Shown: positions 43,642-52,963, counted from the first letter of the stretch. The stretch is DNA of 64,000 bases from Thermococcus zilligii AN1 (GCF_000258515.1 NZ_AJLF01000002.1:62001-126000), one strand, 5' to 3'. Notes: a model not told the origin generated them from the sequence alone. Numbers and translations are program-made.

Positions 43642-44808
43642 ATGACATCAAAAAAGATCCTCGCAGCTGGACTGGTAGTGCTCATTGCCCTGAGCCTCTG
43701 GGCCGCAGCGGAGCTGGAAAGCCAGGACAGTGAGACTGTCCTCTCAGAGGTCTCAAAGATACTGAAGGCAGTAGAGGAGATCAGGGGCCTGCAGTTTGAG
43801 GAACGGCCGGCAATAATAGTCCTCACAAAGAGGGAAGCAAGGGAGCTCTTCAAGCCCGGGAAGCCGGATATAGATAGAATGAGGCTGGAGGAAGATGTGT
43901 ACAAGATGAGCCTCCTACTCCCACCGGACTACCCCTACGTTCAGGAGAAAGTTGAGCAGGACCTCGGGTGGATAGCCGCAACGGTGGGGAATAAGATATA
44001 CATCATAAGGGAGAACTTTCTCGGGGACGTTAACACTGCCAGGAGGGTAATCGCCCACGAGTCGGTTCACGTTCTTCAGAAGCAATGGTTTGACGCCCCC
44101 TACGGGGGGCCAACCCTTGACACCACGAAGGCCATTCAGGCGGCGATAGAGGGGGATGCAGACCTGGTGGCTGATCTTTACTGCAACGAAACCGGAATAC
44201 CCATTCACAAGATAACAGACCTCTACACGAGGGATCCGGTTACAGGCCTCGGGGTATTCCCCTACGTTTTCGGCGATCGCTTCGTGGAGTACCTCTACAG
44301 GAAGGGGGGCTGGGGGCTGGTTAACTCAATGTACCAAAACCTCCCCAACACCACAAAGGCCGTTATGTTCCCCGAGCTTTACCTCGAAAACTGGACGCCG
44401 GTGGATATCAGACACGAAGTCGAAAAACTCCAGGAAAACCTCAGCGTAAAGTATTCGGGCAGGATGGGGGCCTATTACGTCTTTCTCCTTTACTGGAGCC
44501 ACAATTACTCCAGGGACGTGGCCATGGAAATGGCCCGGGCGTGGGAAGGTGACTGGCTCATCATGGGGGACTTGACCGAAAACGGGACCATCGCCAGGGT
44601 ACTGGTCTGGGGAGTCGTTTTTGAGGACGAAAGCCATGCTAAATCATTTGCCGGGCTGCTCAGGACGTTATCATCAAACAACACCTACGCCAGCTTTTCG
44701 ATAAGGCAAAACGGTGAAACCGTGGTTTTAAAGAGTGTGAAAAACCTGCCGGAGGTTAAAACCCATGAGAACAAAATCGAGGTTAATCTGCCCGATCTGT
44801 GGGGCTGA
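43642..44808 (+). CDS. Membrane-anchored HExxH zinc metalloprotease, unknown family
   Basis: A 388-residue protein with an N-terminal signal-anchor (KKILAAGLVVLIALSLWAAA). The zinc site is H139-E140-x2-H143 (RVIAHESVHVLQ), and a probable third ligand E170 lies in AIEGDADLVAD, the gluzincin arrangement. It should face the outside of the cell. Several N-x-T/S sites (NTT, NYS, NGT, NNT) could be glycosylated. The ATG at 43642 is near the predicted transcription start, so the message may be leaderless. It overlaps the threonine synthase start by 44 bases. The substrate is unknown. Confidence 0.78.
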   Translation: MTSKKILAAGLVVLIALSLWAAAELESQDSETVLSEVSKILKAVEEIRGLQFEERPAIIVLTKREARELFKPGKPDIDRMRLEEDVYKMSLLLPPDYPYVQEKVEQDLGWIAATVGNKIYIIRENFLGDVNTARRVIAHESVHVLQKQWFDAPYGGPTLDTTKAIQAAIEGDADLVADLYCNETGIPIHKITDLYTRDPVTGLGVFPYVFGDRFVEYLYRKGGWGLVNSMYQNLPNTTKAVMFPELYLENWTPVDIRHEVEKLQENLSVKYSGRMGAYYVFLLYWSHNYSRDVAMEMARAWEGDWLIMGDLTENGTIARVLVWGVVFEDESHAKSFAGLLRTLSSNNTYASFSIRQNGETVVLKSVKNLPEVKTHENKIEVNLPDLWG

Positions 44809-45919
44809 GTACAATGGGCCCGTGCAGAGGTGCGAATGCGGCGAACCGGTCGAGTTCGAACCCTTTAAAGGCGAGCCTTACCTGGGAAAAACCGTCTGGG
44901 AGAGGTTTTACGACTTCTGGCCCGTTGAGCCCGAGGTCGAGCTTTCCCTCGGGGAAGGGGACACGCCGCTGGTTAGATCAAAGCTCGGAAAGGAACTCGG
45001 GGTAAAGCTCTACCTCAAGAACGAGACCGTAAACCCGACCTGGAGCTTCAAGGACAGGGGCACGTTTTTGGCCATGAGCTACGCCCTCAAAGCCGGCTAT
45101 AAGGCCGTTGGAACAGTCTCCACCGGCAACATGGCGGCGAGCGTTTCTGCCTATGCCTCACGCTTTGGCTTAAACGCAAAAATCCTCGTCTCAGAAAACA
45201 CGGGCGACGAGAAGCTGAGGGCCGTTTCAGTTTACGGTGCCGACGTGATACGGGTGAAAGGAGACTACGGGAGGCTCTACTTTGACAGCCTGAAGCTCGG
45301 GGAAAGGCTCGGCGTCTACTTCATCAACTCCGACAACCCCTTCCGCGTCGAGGGCTACAAGGGGATAGCCTTTGAAATAGCGGAGGAGGTAACACCTGAC
45401 TACGTTCTAATCCCAACGAGTTCCGGCGGCCTCTTCAGGGGGATAGCGAAGGGCTTCCTTGAACTGAGGGAGAGCGGGTTGATTGAAGAACTGCCAGTTC
45501 TCGTTGCGGTTCAGGCCGAGGGCTGTTCACCGATATGCAGGGCGTTCAAAGAAGGAAAGGAGAGGATAGAGCGCTTTGAAAATCCAAAGACGATAGCGCA
45601 GGCCATAGCGAACCCCCTCCCGCCGAGCGGGAACGCGGTTCTAAGGCTCCTCCGCGAGTTCGGCTGGCCCTGCGTTTCCGTGGGCGACGAGGAAATAATC
45701 GGGGCCCAGAGGAGACTGGCCGGTGAAGGCCTTTTTGTTGAACCTGCGAGCGCAACCGGAATGGCGGCGCTGGAAAAGCTAAGAGAGAGTGGCGTTATTC
45801 CCGAAGGGTCGAGAGTAGTTTCCATCCTCACGGGCTCCGGGCTGAAGGCCCTTTCCCACGTAGAGGGCGGAAAAGTGGTGGAATGCCCACTTGATAAGCT
45901 CGAAAACTGCCTGAGGTGA
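44765..45919 (+). CDS. thrC: Threonine synthase
   Basis: PLP enzyme converting O-phosphohomoserine to threonine. The 384-residue protein begins with a zinc-ribbon (CPICGAEY...CECGE), then a fold-II PLP core with TWSFKDRGT carrying the PLP lysine, VSTGNMAAS (phosphate/PLP loop), SSGGLFRGIAKG and a C-terminal TGSGLK. The ATG at 44765 follows GGAGGTTAAAACCC inside the end of the protease gene. The family also includes threonine dehydratases and cysteate synthase, but the Zn-ribbon and length fit threonine synthase. Confidence 0.88.
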   Translation: MRTKSRLICPICGAEYNGPVQRCECGEPVEFEPFKGEPYLGKTVWERFYDFWPVEPEVELSLGEGDTPLVRSKLGKELGVKLYLKNETVNPTWSFKDRGTFLAMSYALKAGYKAVGTVSTGNMAASVSAYASRFGLNAKILVSENTGDEKLRAVSVYGADVIRVKGDYGRLYFDSLKLGERLGVYFINSDNPFRVEGYKGIAFEIAEEVTPDYVLIPTSSGGLFRGIAKGFLELRESGLIEELPVLVAVQAEGCSPICRAFKEGKERIERFENPKTIAQAIANPLPPSGNAVLRLLREFGWPCVSVGDEEIIGAQRRLAGEGLFVEPASATGMAALEKLRESGVIPEGSRVVSILTGSGLKALSHVEGGKVVECPLDKLENCLR

Positions 45920-45924
45920 TGGAA

Positions 45925-46716
45925 ATGCTCGTCGGGATAGGTTTGATGCCCCACGGCAACCCGGTTTTGGAGCCGCCTGATGAGGAGACGAGAAAGCTGG
46001 CCAGGGTTTTGAACGACATCGGGGAGGCCTTTGGAGACGCCGACTCCTACGTGCTCGTCAGCCCCCACAACGTCAGGATAAGCGACCACCTCGGAGTAGT
46101 GATGGCGGAGAACCTGATCTCGTGGCTCGGCTTCGAGGGAAAAGAACTTCCGGGCGAGTGGAAAACCGACATTGAACTGGCCGAGAAAATCTACAGGGCT
46201 GAAAAGGAAGCCGGGATTCCGATAGTTGACCTGAACTTCGCCAGCAGGAGCGGTCAATACTCGAGGTGGCCCCTCAGCTGGGGGGAGCTCATCCCGCTCC
46301 AGTTCCTTAGGAAAAAGCCCTTAGTCCTGATGACGCCGTCGAGGGGGATCAACAGGAAAACCCTCGTGAAGGCCGGAGAAATCCTCCGGGAAGTCCTCGA
46401 GGAAAGCGGGAAGAGGGTTGCCCTGATAATCAGCGCCGACCACGGGCATGCACACTCCAAAAACGGCCCCTACGGCTACAGAAAGGAGAGCGAGGAGTAC
46501 GACGAGCTTATCATGGAGCTCATCAACGAGGACCGCCTTGGAGAGCTTCTGGAAATCCCGGAGGAGCTGATAAGTAACGCTCTGCCGGACAGCTACTGGG
46601 GGATGCTGATAATGCTGGGGGCGATGAGAAAGGGGGATTTCGAGCTAAAGGAGAGCGCCTACGCCTGTCCGACTTACTTCGGCATGGCCGGGGCGCTGTG
46701 GGTGAGAAAGTCTTAA
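45925..46716 (+). CDS. Class III extradiol dioxygenase-like (LigB/MEMO) protein
   Basis: A 263-residue protein of the LigB/MEMO superfamily. It opens MLVGIGLMPHGNPVLEPP with the N-terminal histidine, has VLVSPHNVRISDH with a second histidine pair, and ISADHGHAHSKNGPYGY with further potential metal ligands. Whether it is a dioxygenase or a MEMO-like redox protein cannot be told; aromatic ring cleavage is not otherwise suggested. The start at 45925 was chosen because GAGGTGATGGAA lies at proper spacing; the ATG at 45919 overlaps the thrC stop. It follows threonine synthase closely and is probably co-transcribed. Confidence 0.8.
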   Translation: MLVGIGLMPHGNPVLEPPDEETRKLARVLNDIGEAFGDADSYVLVSPHNVRISDHLGVVMAENLISWLGFEGKELPGEWKTDIELAEKIYRAEKEAGIPIVDLNFASRSGQYSRWPLSWGELIPLQFLRKKPLVLMTPSRGINRKTLVKAGEILREVLEESGKRVALIISADHGHAHSKNGPYGYRKESEEYDELIMELINEDRLGELLEIPEELISNALPDSYWGMLIMLGAMRKGDFELKESAYACPTYFGMAGALWVRKS

Positions 46717-46749
46717 ATGTCAAAATTTCTAAATGCATCTGGTGATTGA

Positions 46750-47010
46750 ATGTCAGCCATTAAGCATGTGCAGACCGAGTTAGATGAAGAACTCTATAAC
46801 ATGCTAAGGTTGATATCACTGAGGGAGGGCAAGAGCCTCAAGGAAGTCCTGCGGGAGGCAGTGGAGGCCTATGTCAGGATGAACGAGGAGAAAATCCGGG
46901 AAGAGGTTGAAAACGACCCTATATGGGAGGCCTTCGGCGTTGTGGAGCTCAAGGGCAGGAAAACCAGCCACGACGATGACTGGGGCGTGGTCGAATGGCG
47001 AAGCCGCTGA
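46750..47010 (+). CDS. vapB: VapB-type antitoxin
   Basis: An 86-residue antitoxin partner of the PIN-domain toxin immediately downstream. The N-terminal half has the ribbon-helix-helix pattern KHVQTELDEELYNMLRLIS followed by KSLKEVLREAVEAYVR, and the C-terminal half is acidic and would wrap the toxin. Its stop lies 16 bases inside the toxin gene, the usual coupled TA arrangement. A TATA-like TTTCTAAATG near 46724-46733 precedes it. Autorepression by the VapBC complex is typical of the family. Confidence 0.85.
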   Translation: MSAIKHVQTELDEELYNMLRLISLREGKSLKEVLREAVEAYVRMNEEKIREEVENDPIWEAFGVVELKGRKTSHDDDWGVVEWRSR

Positions 47011-47420
47011 AGCCAGAGCTGATATACCTTGACACGAGTGCAATGATAGCCTTACTGGCGAGAGATGACCCCGAACACGGGAGGGCGGTGAGCTTTTTCA
47101 GGGAAGCCGTTTCAGGGGGTTCGCGCTTCGTCCTGGGGAGACCTACGTTAATGGAGTTCCTCAACGGAGTAAGCAAGCACGTTGGAAAGGACGTCGCCCT
47201 TGAGCAGTACAGGCTCTACACGTCGAGCAAGTTCATCTTCATCGAGAGGGAAACAGAGGGCGACTGGGAAAGAGCATGGGAGTTATTCTTCAAATACACC
47301 GACAAGAAAGGCCTGGACATGATAGACGCACTGGCCCTTGCCATGATGGAGCGCTTGAAAATAAGAAAGGCCTTCACCTTTGACAGCGACTTCACGGTTC
47401 TCTTCGAGACCGTTCCCTAA
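46995..47420 (+). CDS. vapC: VapC-type PIN-domain ribonuclease toxin
   Basis: A 141-residue PIN-domain RNase. Metal-binding acids are visible: D13 in IYLDTSAM, glutamate in RPTLMEFLNG, aspartate in LDMIDALALAM and the final pair in FTFDSDF. In this family these residues bind Mg and cut RNA, often tRNA or rRNA. The ATG overlaps the antitoxin by 16 bases. No inverted-repeat operator was identified by eye. Confidence 0.88.
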   Translation: MAKPLKPELIYLDTSAMIALLARDDPEHGRAVSFFREAVSGGSRFVLGRPTLMEFLNGVSKHVGKDVALEQYRLYTSSKFIFIERETEGDWERAWELFFKYTDKKGLDMIDALALAMMERLKIRKAFTFDSDFTVLFETVP

Positions 47421-47558
47421 TAAGCTTACCTCCGGCAGTCCCATACTCCTCCTGAAGCGGACTTTCCGGATTTTATCCCCCCTATCGTGACACGTGCGGG
47501 GTCAGCACAGGCAAAGGTCTTATCAACGGTCGCGCCCAAAACGACCGGAGGGATGGGA

Positions 47559-47996
47559 ATGGAAAAGATTGAGGAGATAGCAAGGAAACTGGGCGCCGAG
47601 GTTCTCGAGATAGGCAAGCCCGTGAAGACCGTTGAGCAGGCCACGGGGGAGACCGGGGCCTCGCCGAAGCAGGTGATAAAGTCGCTCGTGATAATAAGCG
47701 AGAGGGGGCCGTTGCTCGTCATAGTGGACGGGGAATCAAAGGTGGACATGGAAAGGCTGGAGAGGCTCTTCGGGAAGTGCCGCTTCGCGAAGCCAGGGGA
47801 GGTAAAGGAGCTCACAGGATACGAGGTCGGCGGAGTCCCTCCCGTTGGCGTTCCGCTCAGGACAATAGTTGACCCGAGGGTTCTCGAAAACGAGTACGTC
47901 ATAGGTGGGGGCGGTTCGATAGACAGGCTGCTCCGGATAGAGCCCCGGAAAATCCTCGAGTACCAGAACGCGGAGGTCATGGAAGTCAGGAAATAG
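47559..47996 (+). CDS. YbaK/EbsC-family aminoacyl-tRNA deacylase
   Basis: A 145-residue protein of the YbaK/ProX editing family, which hydrolyses mischarged tRNA (for example Cys-tRNA-Pro or Ala-tRNA-Pro) in trans. Family marks are KSLVIISERGPLLVIVDG, with the conserved lysine in PKQVIKSL, and the GGVPPVGVPL loop. The start at 47559 follows GGAGGGATGGGA; the open frame extends 24 codons further upstream, but those lack family features. The precise tRNA substrate is not evident. Confidence 0.88.
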   Translation: MEKIEEIARKLGAEVLEIGKPVKTVEQATGETGASPKQVIKSLVIISERGPLLVIVDGESKVDMERLERLFGKCRFAKPGEVKELTGYEVGGVPPVGVPLRTIVDPRVLENEYVIGGGGSIDRLLRIEPRKILEYQNAEVMEVRK

Positions 47997-48128
47997 CGGT
48001 GCCCTGTTACCCACGCGCCGAGTAAATCGGGACCTGGATTATCCACCCTCTCGCTTGAATGTTTTTCAGTCCACCTGTTTTCTGGCCGAATAAGCCCCAA
48101 CAGAGTCTTGCATTGTTAAACAAAAACC

Positions 48129-48138
48129 GTTATAAATG
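48129..48138 (+). promoter_or_regulatory. TATA box for the cDPG synthetase-like gene
   Basis: GTTATAAATG is a clean archaeal TATA box about 50 bases upstream of the ATG. A GGGGTGAAC element lies just before the start, so the predicted leader is about 25 bases with a ribosome-binding site. Confidence 0.65.
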
Positions 48139-48183
48139 CTAAAAACGATGCACCAATGCCTGACTACAATGGGGTGAACGAAA

Positions 48184-49530
48184 ATGGCCGAGAAGAAAAA
48201 GAGGAGGGTTGTTATCCTGGGGGCCGCCGGCAGGGACTTCCACAACTTCAACGTGTTCTTCAGGAACAACCCTGACTACGAGGTGGTAGCCTTCACAGCC
48301 ACCCAGATCCCGGACATCGAGGGAAGGGTTTACCCGCCCGAGCTCGCGGGGGAGCTTTACCCTAACGGAATCCCGATCCTGAGCGAGGACGACCTTGAGA
48401 AGATAATCAAGGAGCACAACGTAGATATCGTCGTCTTCGCCTACTCCGACGTCTCCCACGAGCACGTCATGCACCTGGCAAGCAGGGCCCACTCGGCTGG
48501 AGCCGACTTCTGGCTCCTCGGGCCGAAGAGCACCATGCTAAAGAGCACCAAGCCGGTTGTGGCTGTCACAGCCGTCAGAACAGGTTGCGGAAAGAGCCAG
48601 ACCTCAAGGAAGGTCGCCCAGCTCCTCCAGGAGATGGGTTACAGGGTCGTCGCCATAAGGCACCCGATGCCCTATGGAGACCTCAGAAAGCAGGTCGTCC
48701 AGAGGTTTGCAAGCTTCGAAGACCTCGACAGGCACGAGTGCACGATAGAAGAGAGGGAAGAGTACGAGCCCTACATCGAGAGGGGGATGGTGGTTTACGC
48801 GGGCGTTGACTACGAGAAGATCCTCCGCGAGGCCGAGAAGGAGGCCGACATAATCCTCTGGGACGGCGGAAACAACGACTTCCCGTTCTACGAGCCGGAC
48901 CTCTGGATAGTCGTTACCGACCCGCACAGGCCCGGGCACGAGCTCAAGTACCACCCGGGTGAGACCAACTTCAGGAGCGCTGACGTTATCATAATCAACA
49001 AGATAGACACGGCCAACCGCGACGACATCCAGAGGGTAAGGGAAAGCATTGAACAGATCAACCCGAACGCCATCGTCATAGATGGAGCCTCACCGCTCTA
49101 CGTCGACAGGCCGGAGCTCATCAAGGGCAAGCGCGTCCTCGTTGTGGAGGATGGCCCAACCCTCACCCACGGCGGCATGAAGTACGGTGCCGGATACATC
49201 GCCGCCAAGAAGTTCGGAGCGAAGGAGATAATCGACCCGAGGCCCTACGCGGTCGGCTCAATCGTCGAGACCTACAGGAAATACAACCACCTCGACGTCA
49301 TCCTTCCTGCAATGGGCTACGGGGCCAAGCAGATCAAGGAGCTCGAGGAGACAATCAACAGGGCCGATGCCGACGTCGTTATCATGGGCACCCCCGTTGA
49401 CCTCAGGCGCTTCATGAAGCTCAACAAGCCGGCCGTTCGCGTCAAGTACGAGCTCGAGGAGATCGGCCAGCCCAAGCTCAGGGATGTGCTCAAGGAGTGG
49501 GTCGAGAGGTGCGAGAAGCTCAGGAAGTGA
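48184..49530 (+). CDS. Cyclic 2,3-diphosphoglycerate synthetase-like protein
   Basis: A 448-residue soluble protein of the family named after methanogen cyclic 2,3-diphosphoglycerate synthetase. It opens KKKRRVVILGAAGRDFHNFN, has an ATP-binding P-loop RTGCGKSQTSRK near residues 133-144, a conserved YGDLRKQVVQRF, LWDGGNNDFPF (Walker-B-like) and a G-protein-like VIIINKIDTA. The last suggests nucleotide handling related to P-loop GTPases. Cyclic DPG is best known in methanogens, so the real product in this organism is uncertain. It has a strong promoter and stands alone. Confidence 0.83.
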   Translation: MAEKKKRRVVILGAAGRDFHNFNVFFRNNPDYEVVAFTATQIPDIEGRVYPPELAGELYPNGIPILSEDDLEKIIKEHNVDIVVFAYSDVSHEHVMHLASRAHSAGADFWLLGPKSTMLKSTKPVVAVTAVRTGCGKSQTSRKVAQLLQEMGYRVVAIRHPMPYGDLRKQVVQRFASFEDLDRHECTIEEREEYEPYIERGMVVYAGVDYEKILREAEKEADIILWDGGNNDFPFYEPDLWIVVTDPHRPGHELKYHPGETNFRSADVIIINKIDTANRDDIQRVRESIEQINPNAIVIDGASPLYVDRPELIKGKRVLVVEDGPTLTHGGMKYGAGYIAAKKFGAKEIIDPRPYAVGSIVETYRKYNHLDVILPAMGYGAKQIKELEETINRADADVVIMGTPVDLRRFMKLNKPAVRVKYELEEIGQPKLRDVLKEWVERCEKLRK

Positions 49531-49557
49531 GCTCCCTTCTTTTCTCCCTTTCGAAAT

Positions 49558-49652
49558 CCTTTTATTGGGAAGGGGGTAACTTCCCCTGCCCGGGGTGCCG
49601 CCGAGGGGGGCCTATGAACTCGGGTGGGTTATTACTCCTTTAGGTGGTCGGA
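49558..49652 (+). promoter_or_regulatory. EamA promoter and GC-rich 5' leader
   Basis: CCTTTTATTG (49558-49567) is a fair TATA box. The predicted leader of about 65 bases contains CCGAG (49602-49606) and CTCGG (49620-49624), which can pair around a 13-base loop, and a further GGGTGGGTTATT segment before the GGTGG ribosome-binding site. No known riboswitch class was recognised. Confidence 0.45.
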
Positions 49653-50069
49653 ATGAAGGATTACATAACCTACGCAGTCCTGTCCGCTTTCTTTGCTTCG
49701 CTCATCCCGATATTCGGAAAGCTCGGCCTTAAGAACGTCGATTCTACCTTAGCAACCGCGGTGAGGGCCGTTATAATGGCGGTTTTCCTGGTGGGTGTCG
49801 CGCTCCTTAGGGGCTCGACAAACGTGGGTGAAATCGACGGCAGGGCACTCCTTCTGATAGTCCTCTCCGGGCTTGCCGGGGCGCTCTCGTGGCTGTTCTA
49901 CTTCATGGCCATAAAGAACGGAAGGGTTCCCGCGGTTATCGCCATAGACAAGGCCAGCGTTGCCCTCTCGATATTCCTGGCGTGGCTCGTCCTCGGGGAC
50001 AAGATGGACTTAAAAACGGCACTCGGGGTGCTCCTGATAGTCATCGGGGCTATCTTAGTGTCTCTATGA
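49653..50069 (+). CDS. Half-size EamA/DMT-family transporter
   Basis: A 138-residue membrane protein with four or five helices forming a single EamA domain. It includes ALSWLFYFMAIKNGRVPAVIAID and the final LGVLLIVIGAILVSL repeat end. Full-length drug/metabolite transporters carry two such domains, so this one should work as a dimer. The start at 49653 follows GGTGGTCGGA; the longer frame was rejected. Substrate is unknown. No second EamA gene is adjacent. Confidence 0.85.
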   Translation: MKDYITYAVLSAFFASLIPIFGKLGLKNVDSTLATAVRAVIMAVFLVGVALLRGSTNVGEIDGRALLLIVLSGLAGALSWLFYFMAIKNGRVPAVIAIDKASVALSIFLAWLVLGDKMDLKTALGVLLIVIGAILVSL

Positions 50070-50096
50070 GCCGGTTCGAATTTCTCCACCTGGGGC

Positions 50097-50480
50097 TCAG
50101 ACGGTGATTGAAGAAGCGAGCGGTGGAATGCCCGAGTTGGCCACCTCAAGTACCTTATCCCTCTTCTGCTCCTTTCTACGATGGAGGACAACGAGGGAAA
50201 GCTTCAGCTTTACCCACTCCTCATTAACTCTTATCTCCGCGTGAAGGCCCTTAATGTTCCTAAGCACATACCTGTCAACGCCAAACTTCTTCGAGGCTCC
50301 CAGCAGCTCAAATCCAACAACACCAAGCTTATCCTCACCCGGCAACAGGCCGAAGTCCAGGATGAGGTCGTCTCCAACCATGATTGAGTACTTATACTGC
50401 CTGCCCGGGACGCTGACAAACAGCGAATCAACGGCGGGGTCATAATCAATGGGCCCGAGCCTCTTTTCAACCTCGACCAT
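50097..50480 (-). CDS. DUF2283 family protein
   Basis: A 127-residue protein. The N-terminal half has the DUF2283 pattern PIDYDPAVDSLFVSVPG, YSIMVGDDLILDFGLLPG and a glycine-rich GVVGFELLGASKKFG. The C-terminal half (RNIKGLHAEIRVNEEWVKLKL) is a further beta-rich extension, longer than in the short bacterial members. Function is unknown. Its upstream neighbourhood is a nonsense-interrupted gene, and no strong promoter was identified. Confidence 0.75.
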   Translation of the reverse strand: MVEVEKRLGPIDYDPAVDSLFVSVPGRQYKYSIMVGDDLILDFGLLPGEDKLGVVGFELLGASKKFGVDRYVLRNIKGLHAEIRVNEEWVKLKLSLVVLHRRKEQKRDKVLEVANSGIPPLASSITV

Positions 50481-50605
50481 CGTCCACCACCTTAATCCTT
50501 TTGCTCGAAGGCTGAGGGAACGCCGTCACCACTCCCCTTAAATCTTTCCAGAGGTTAAGCAACGTTTCGCTTGAATGGCCATCCATCGCAAAAGACACTG
50601 ACTCC

Positions 50606-51019
50606 TCACTCTCCAATAACCTGCACTACAACCCTTCTGTGCCTCGGCCTGACGTCCAGCTCGACGAAGAATACCTGCTGCTAGGTTCCCCTCACCAGGC
50701 GGCCGTCAACGACCGGGAAGCACTCGCTTGCCCCTAAGATGGTGGCACGAAGATGGCTGTGGGCGTTGTCATCTACCCCATCGTGGAGGTAGCCTTTTCC
50801 CGCAGGAACAAGCTCCCTCAGGGCCCTCTTAAAGTCCTCCAGGAGGCCGGGCTCGTGCTCTATCGTCACCACCGCGCCCGTTGCCCCGGGCACGAATACA
50901 AGAACCTGCCCGTTTTCTATTCCGCTCTCCTCAACGGCCCTCTCGACCTCTCCCGTTATGTCAACGAGGTCAATCTCGCCCCCCGTTGAGAAGCGAAGCT
51001 CCCTCGTGAAGACCCTCAT
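50606..51019 (-). pseudogene. yjbQ: YjbQ/UPF0047 family gene interrupted by an in-frame TAG
   Basis: The YjbQ (UPF0047) family has been assigned secondary thiamine-phosphate synthase activity. From ATG 51019 the frame reads MRVFTRELRFSTGGEIDLVD and reaches the family motif NAHSHLRATILG, then DGRLVRGT and a TAG at 50681-50683. Beyond the stop the same frame continues QQVFFVELDVRPRHRRVVVQ to TGA at 50606-50608, exactly the family's usual end, where the motif is GTWQQ. A single TGG-to-TAG change therefore truncates 137 codons to 112. It may be a pseudogene, a sequencing error or a readthrough case. The start overlaps the regulator gene by 50 bases. Confidence 0.85.
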
Positions 51020-51917
51020 TACCCCCACCCCCAAGAACCTGCAGGAGGCGTCCAACCTTATCAACTACTTCAAAGGGATCCCTGCCGAAGATATAGACCA
51101 CGGGCTCAACACCGTGGCCGCCTTCGTCGATAACGGCATCGTACAGGTCAGCCGAGAAGGGGCTGGCTATCTCTTTCACGGCTTCCCTTTCCTCAAGTCC
51201 GGCAGTGCTCATCCTGGCGAGCTTAAATCCAAGGAGCTGTAGGGCCCTCTCAACGTCGTCACCGTAGCGGATGTTGAGGACGCTCCTGACCTCGGGCCTT
51301 AATTTCCCGACCCAGACAAGGATGCCCGCCGTAAACCGGCTTGCCCCGAATTCTGGAGGCAGAGCGTAGGGTTTCCCCTTCGCAAGGGTTATCCTACCTG
51401 GAACTGCCGCAACATCCTCCGGGCCAGAAGGCGACTGCGCAGAGTAAGCGAAGTTGCTCCTAACCTCGGGGATTAGCCCGCCAAAATCCTGGAGGGAGGT
51501 TAAGCGTCTCAAAGCGAGCGAAAGCTTCTCCAGCACTTCCCCCTTTCCGGAGGTAGAATATATCGTGTGGCAGGCCTCCTCGCTGATCCCCGCGTACTCG
51601 GCGTAAAACCTGCAGAGAAATCCGCTCTGGAAGAGCTCAACCAACCGCCTGGAAACGAGAACTGTAGCCCCTTCCCTGGTGCCCCCGTAGAGGATGAACC
51701 TCCCGGCTTCCTCGGCTATCTCGTCTATCCTGCTGGCAAGCTCATCCGGCAGTCTCTTGTACCTGCCAGAGAGGTATTTACTCACCATCGTCTGGGTAAC
51801 CCCGAGGTAGTCAGCGATCTCAGCCTGCCTGAGGTTCCCCCTGTAAAGAACCTCGGCAATCTTCGCCCGCAGGTAGGGCATTATTACCTCAGCGAGATAA
51901 ACCGCTGGAGTCCTCAT
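50970..51917 (-). CDS. thiR: ThiR-type transcription regulator (HTH plus ThiN domain)
   Basis: A 315-residue two-domain protein: an N-terminal helix-turn-helix of the XRE-like kind (LRQAEIADYLGVTQTMVSKYLSGRYKRLP, residues about 29-57) and a C-terminal ThiN domain (thiamine-phosphate synthase-like; PEVRSNFAYSAQSPSGPEDVAAVPGRI to the end). ThiN domains bound to HTH domains are known as thiamine regulators, sensing thiamine phosphate. The ATG at 51917 follows GGTGGTGGTT; the longer frame was rejected. It is divergent from pyrB and overlaps the YjbQ relic, which fits a thiamine locus. Whether the ThiN part still has enzyme activity is not visible. Confidence 0.83.
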   Translation of the reverse strand: MRTPAVYLAEVIMPYLRAKIAEVLYRGNLRQAEIADYLGVTQTMVSKYLSGRYKRLPDELASRIDEIAEEAGRFILYGGTREGATVLVSRRLVELFQSGFLCRFYAEYAGISEEACHTIYSTSGKGEVLEKLSLALRRLTSLQDFGGLIPEVRSNFAYSAQSPSGPEDVAAVPGRITLAKGKPYALPPEFGASRFTAGILVWVGKLRPEVRSVLNIRYGDDVERALQLLGFKLARMSTAGLEEREAVKEIASPFSADLYDAVIDEGGHGVEPVVYIFGRDPFEVVDKVGRLLQVLGGGGNEGLHEGASLLNGGRD

Positions 51918-52003
51918 AACCACCACCGGTGGGGTTGCTACCGGGCCGCGGCCTAAATGGATTGTGGTCGCTTTTAACCATAAAAATGTCAAAAAACGTT
52001 TAA

Positions 52004-52963
<960 letters not shown>

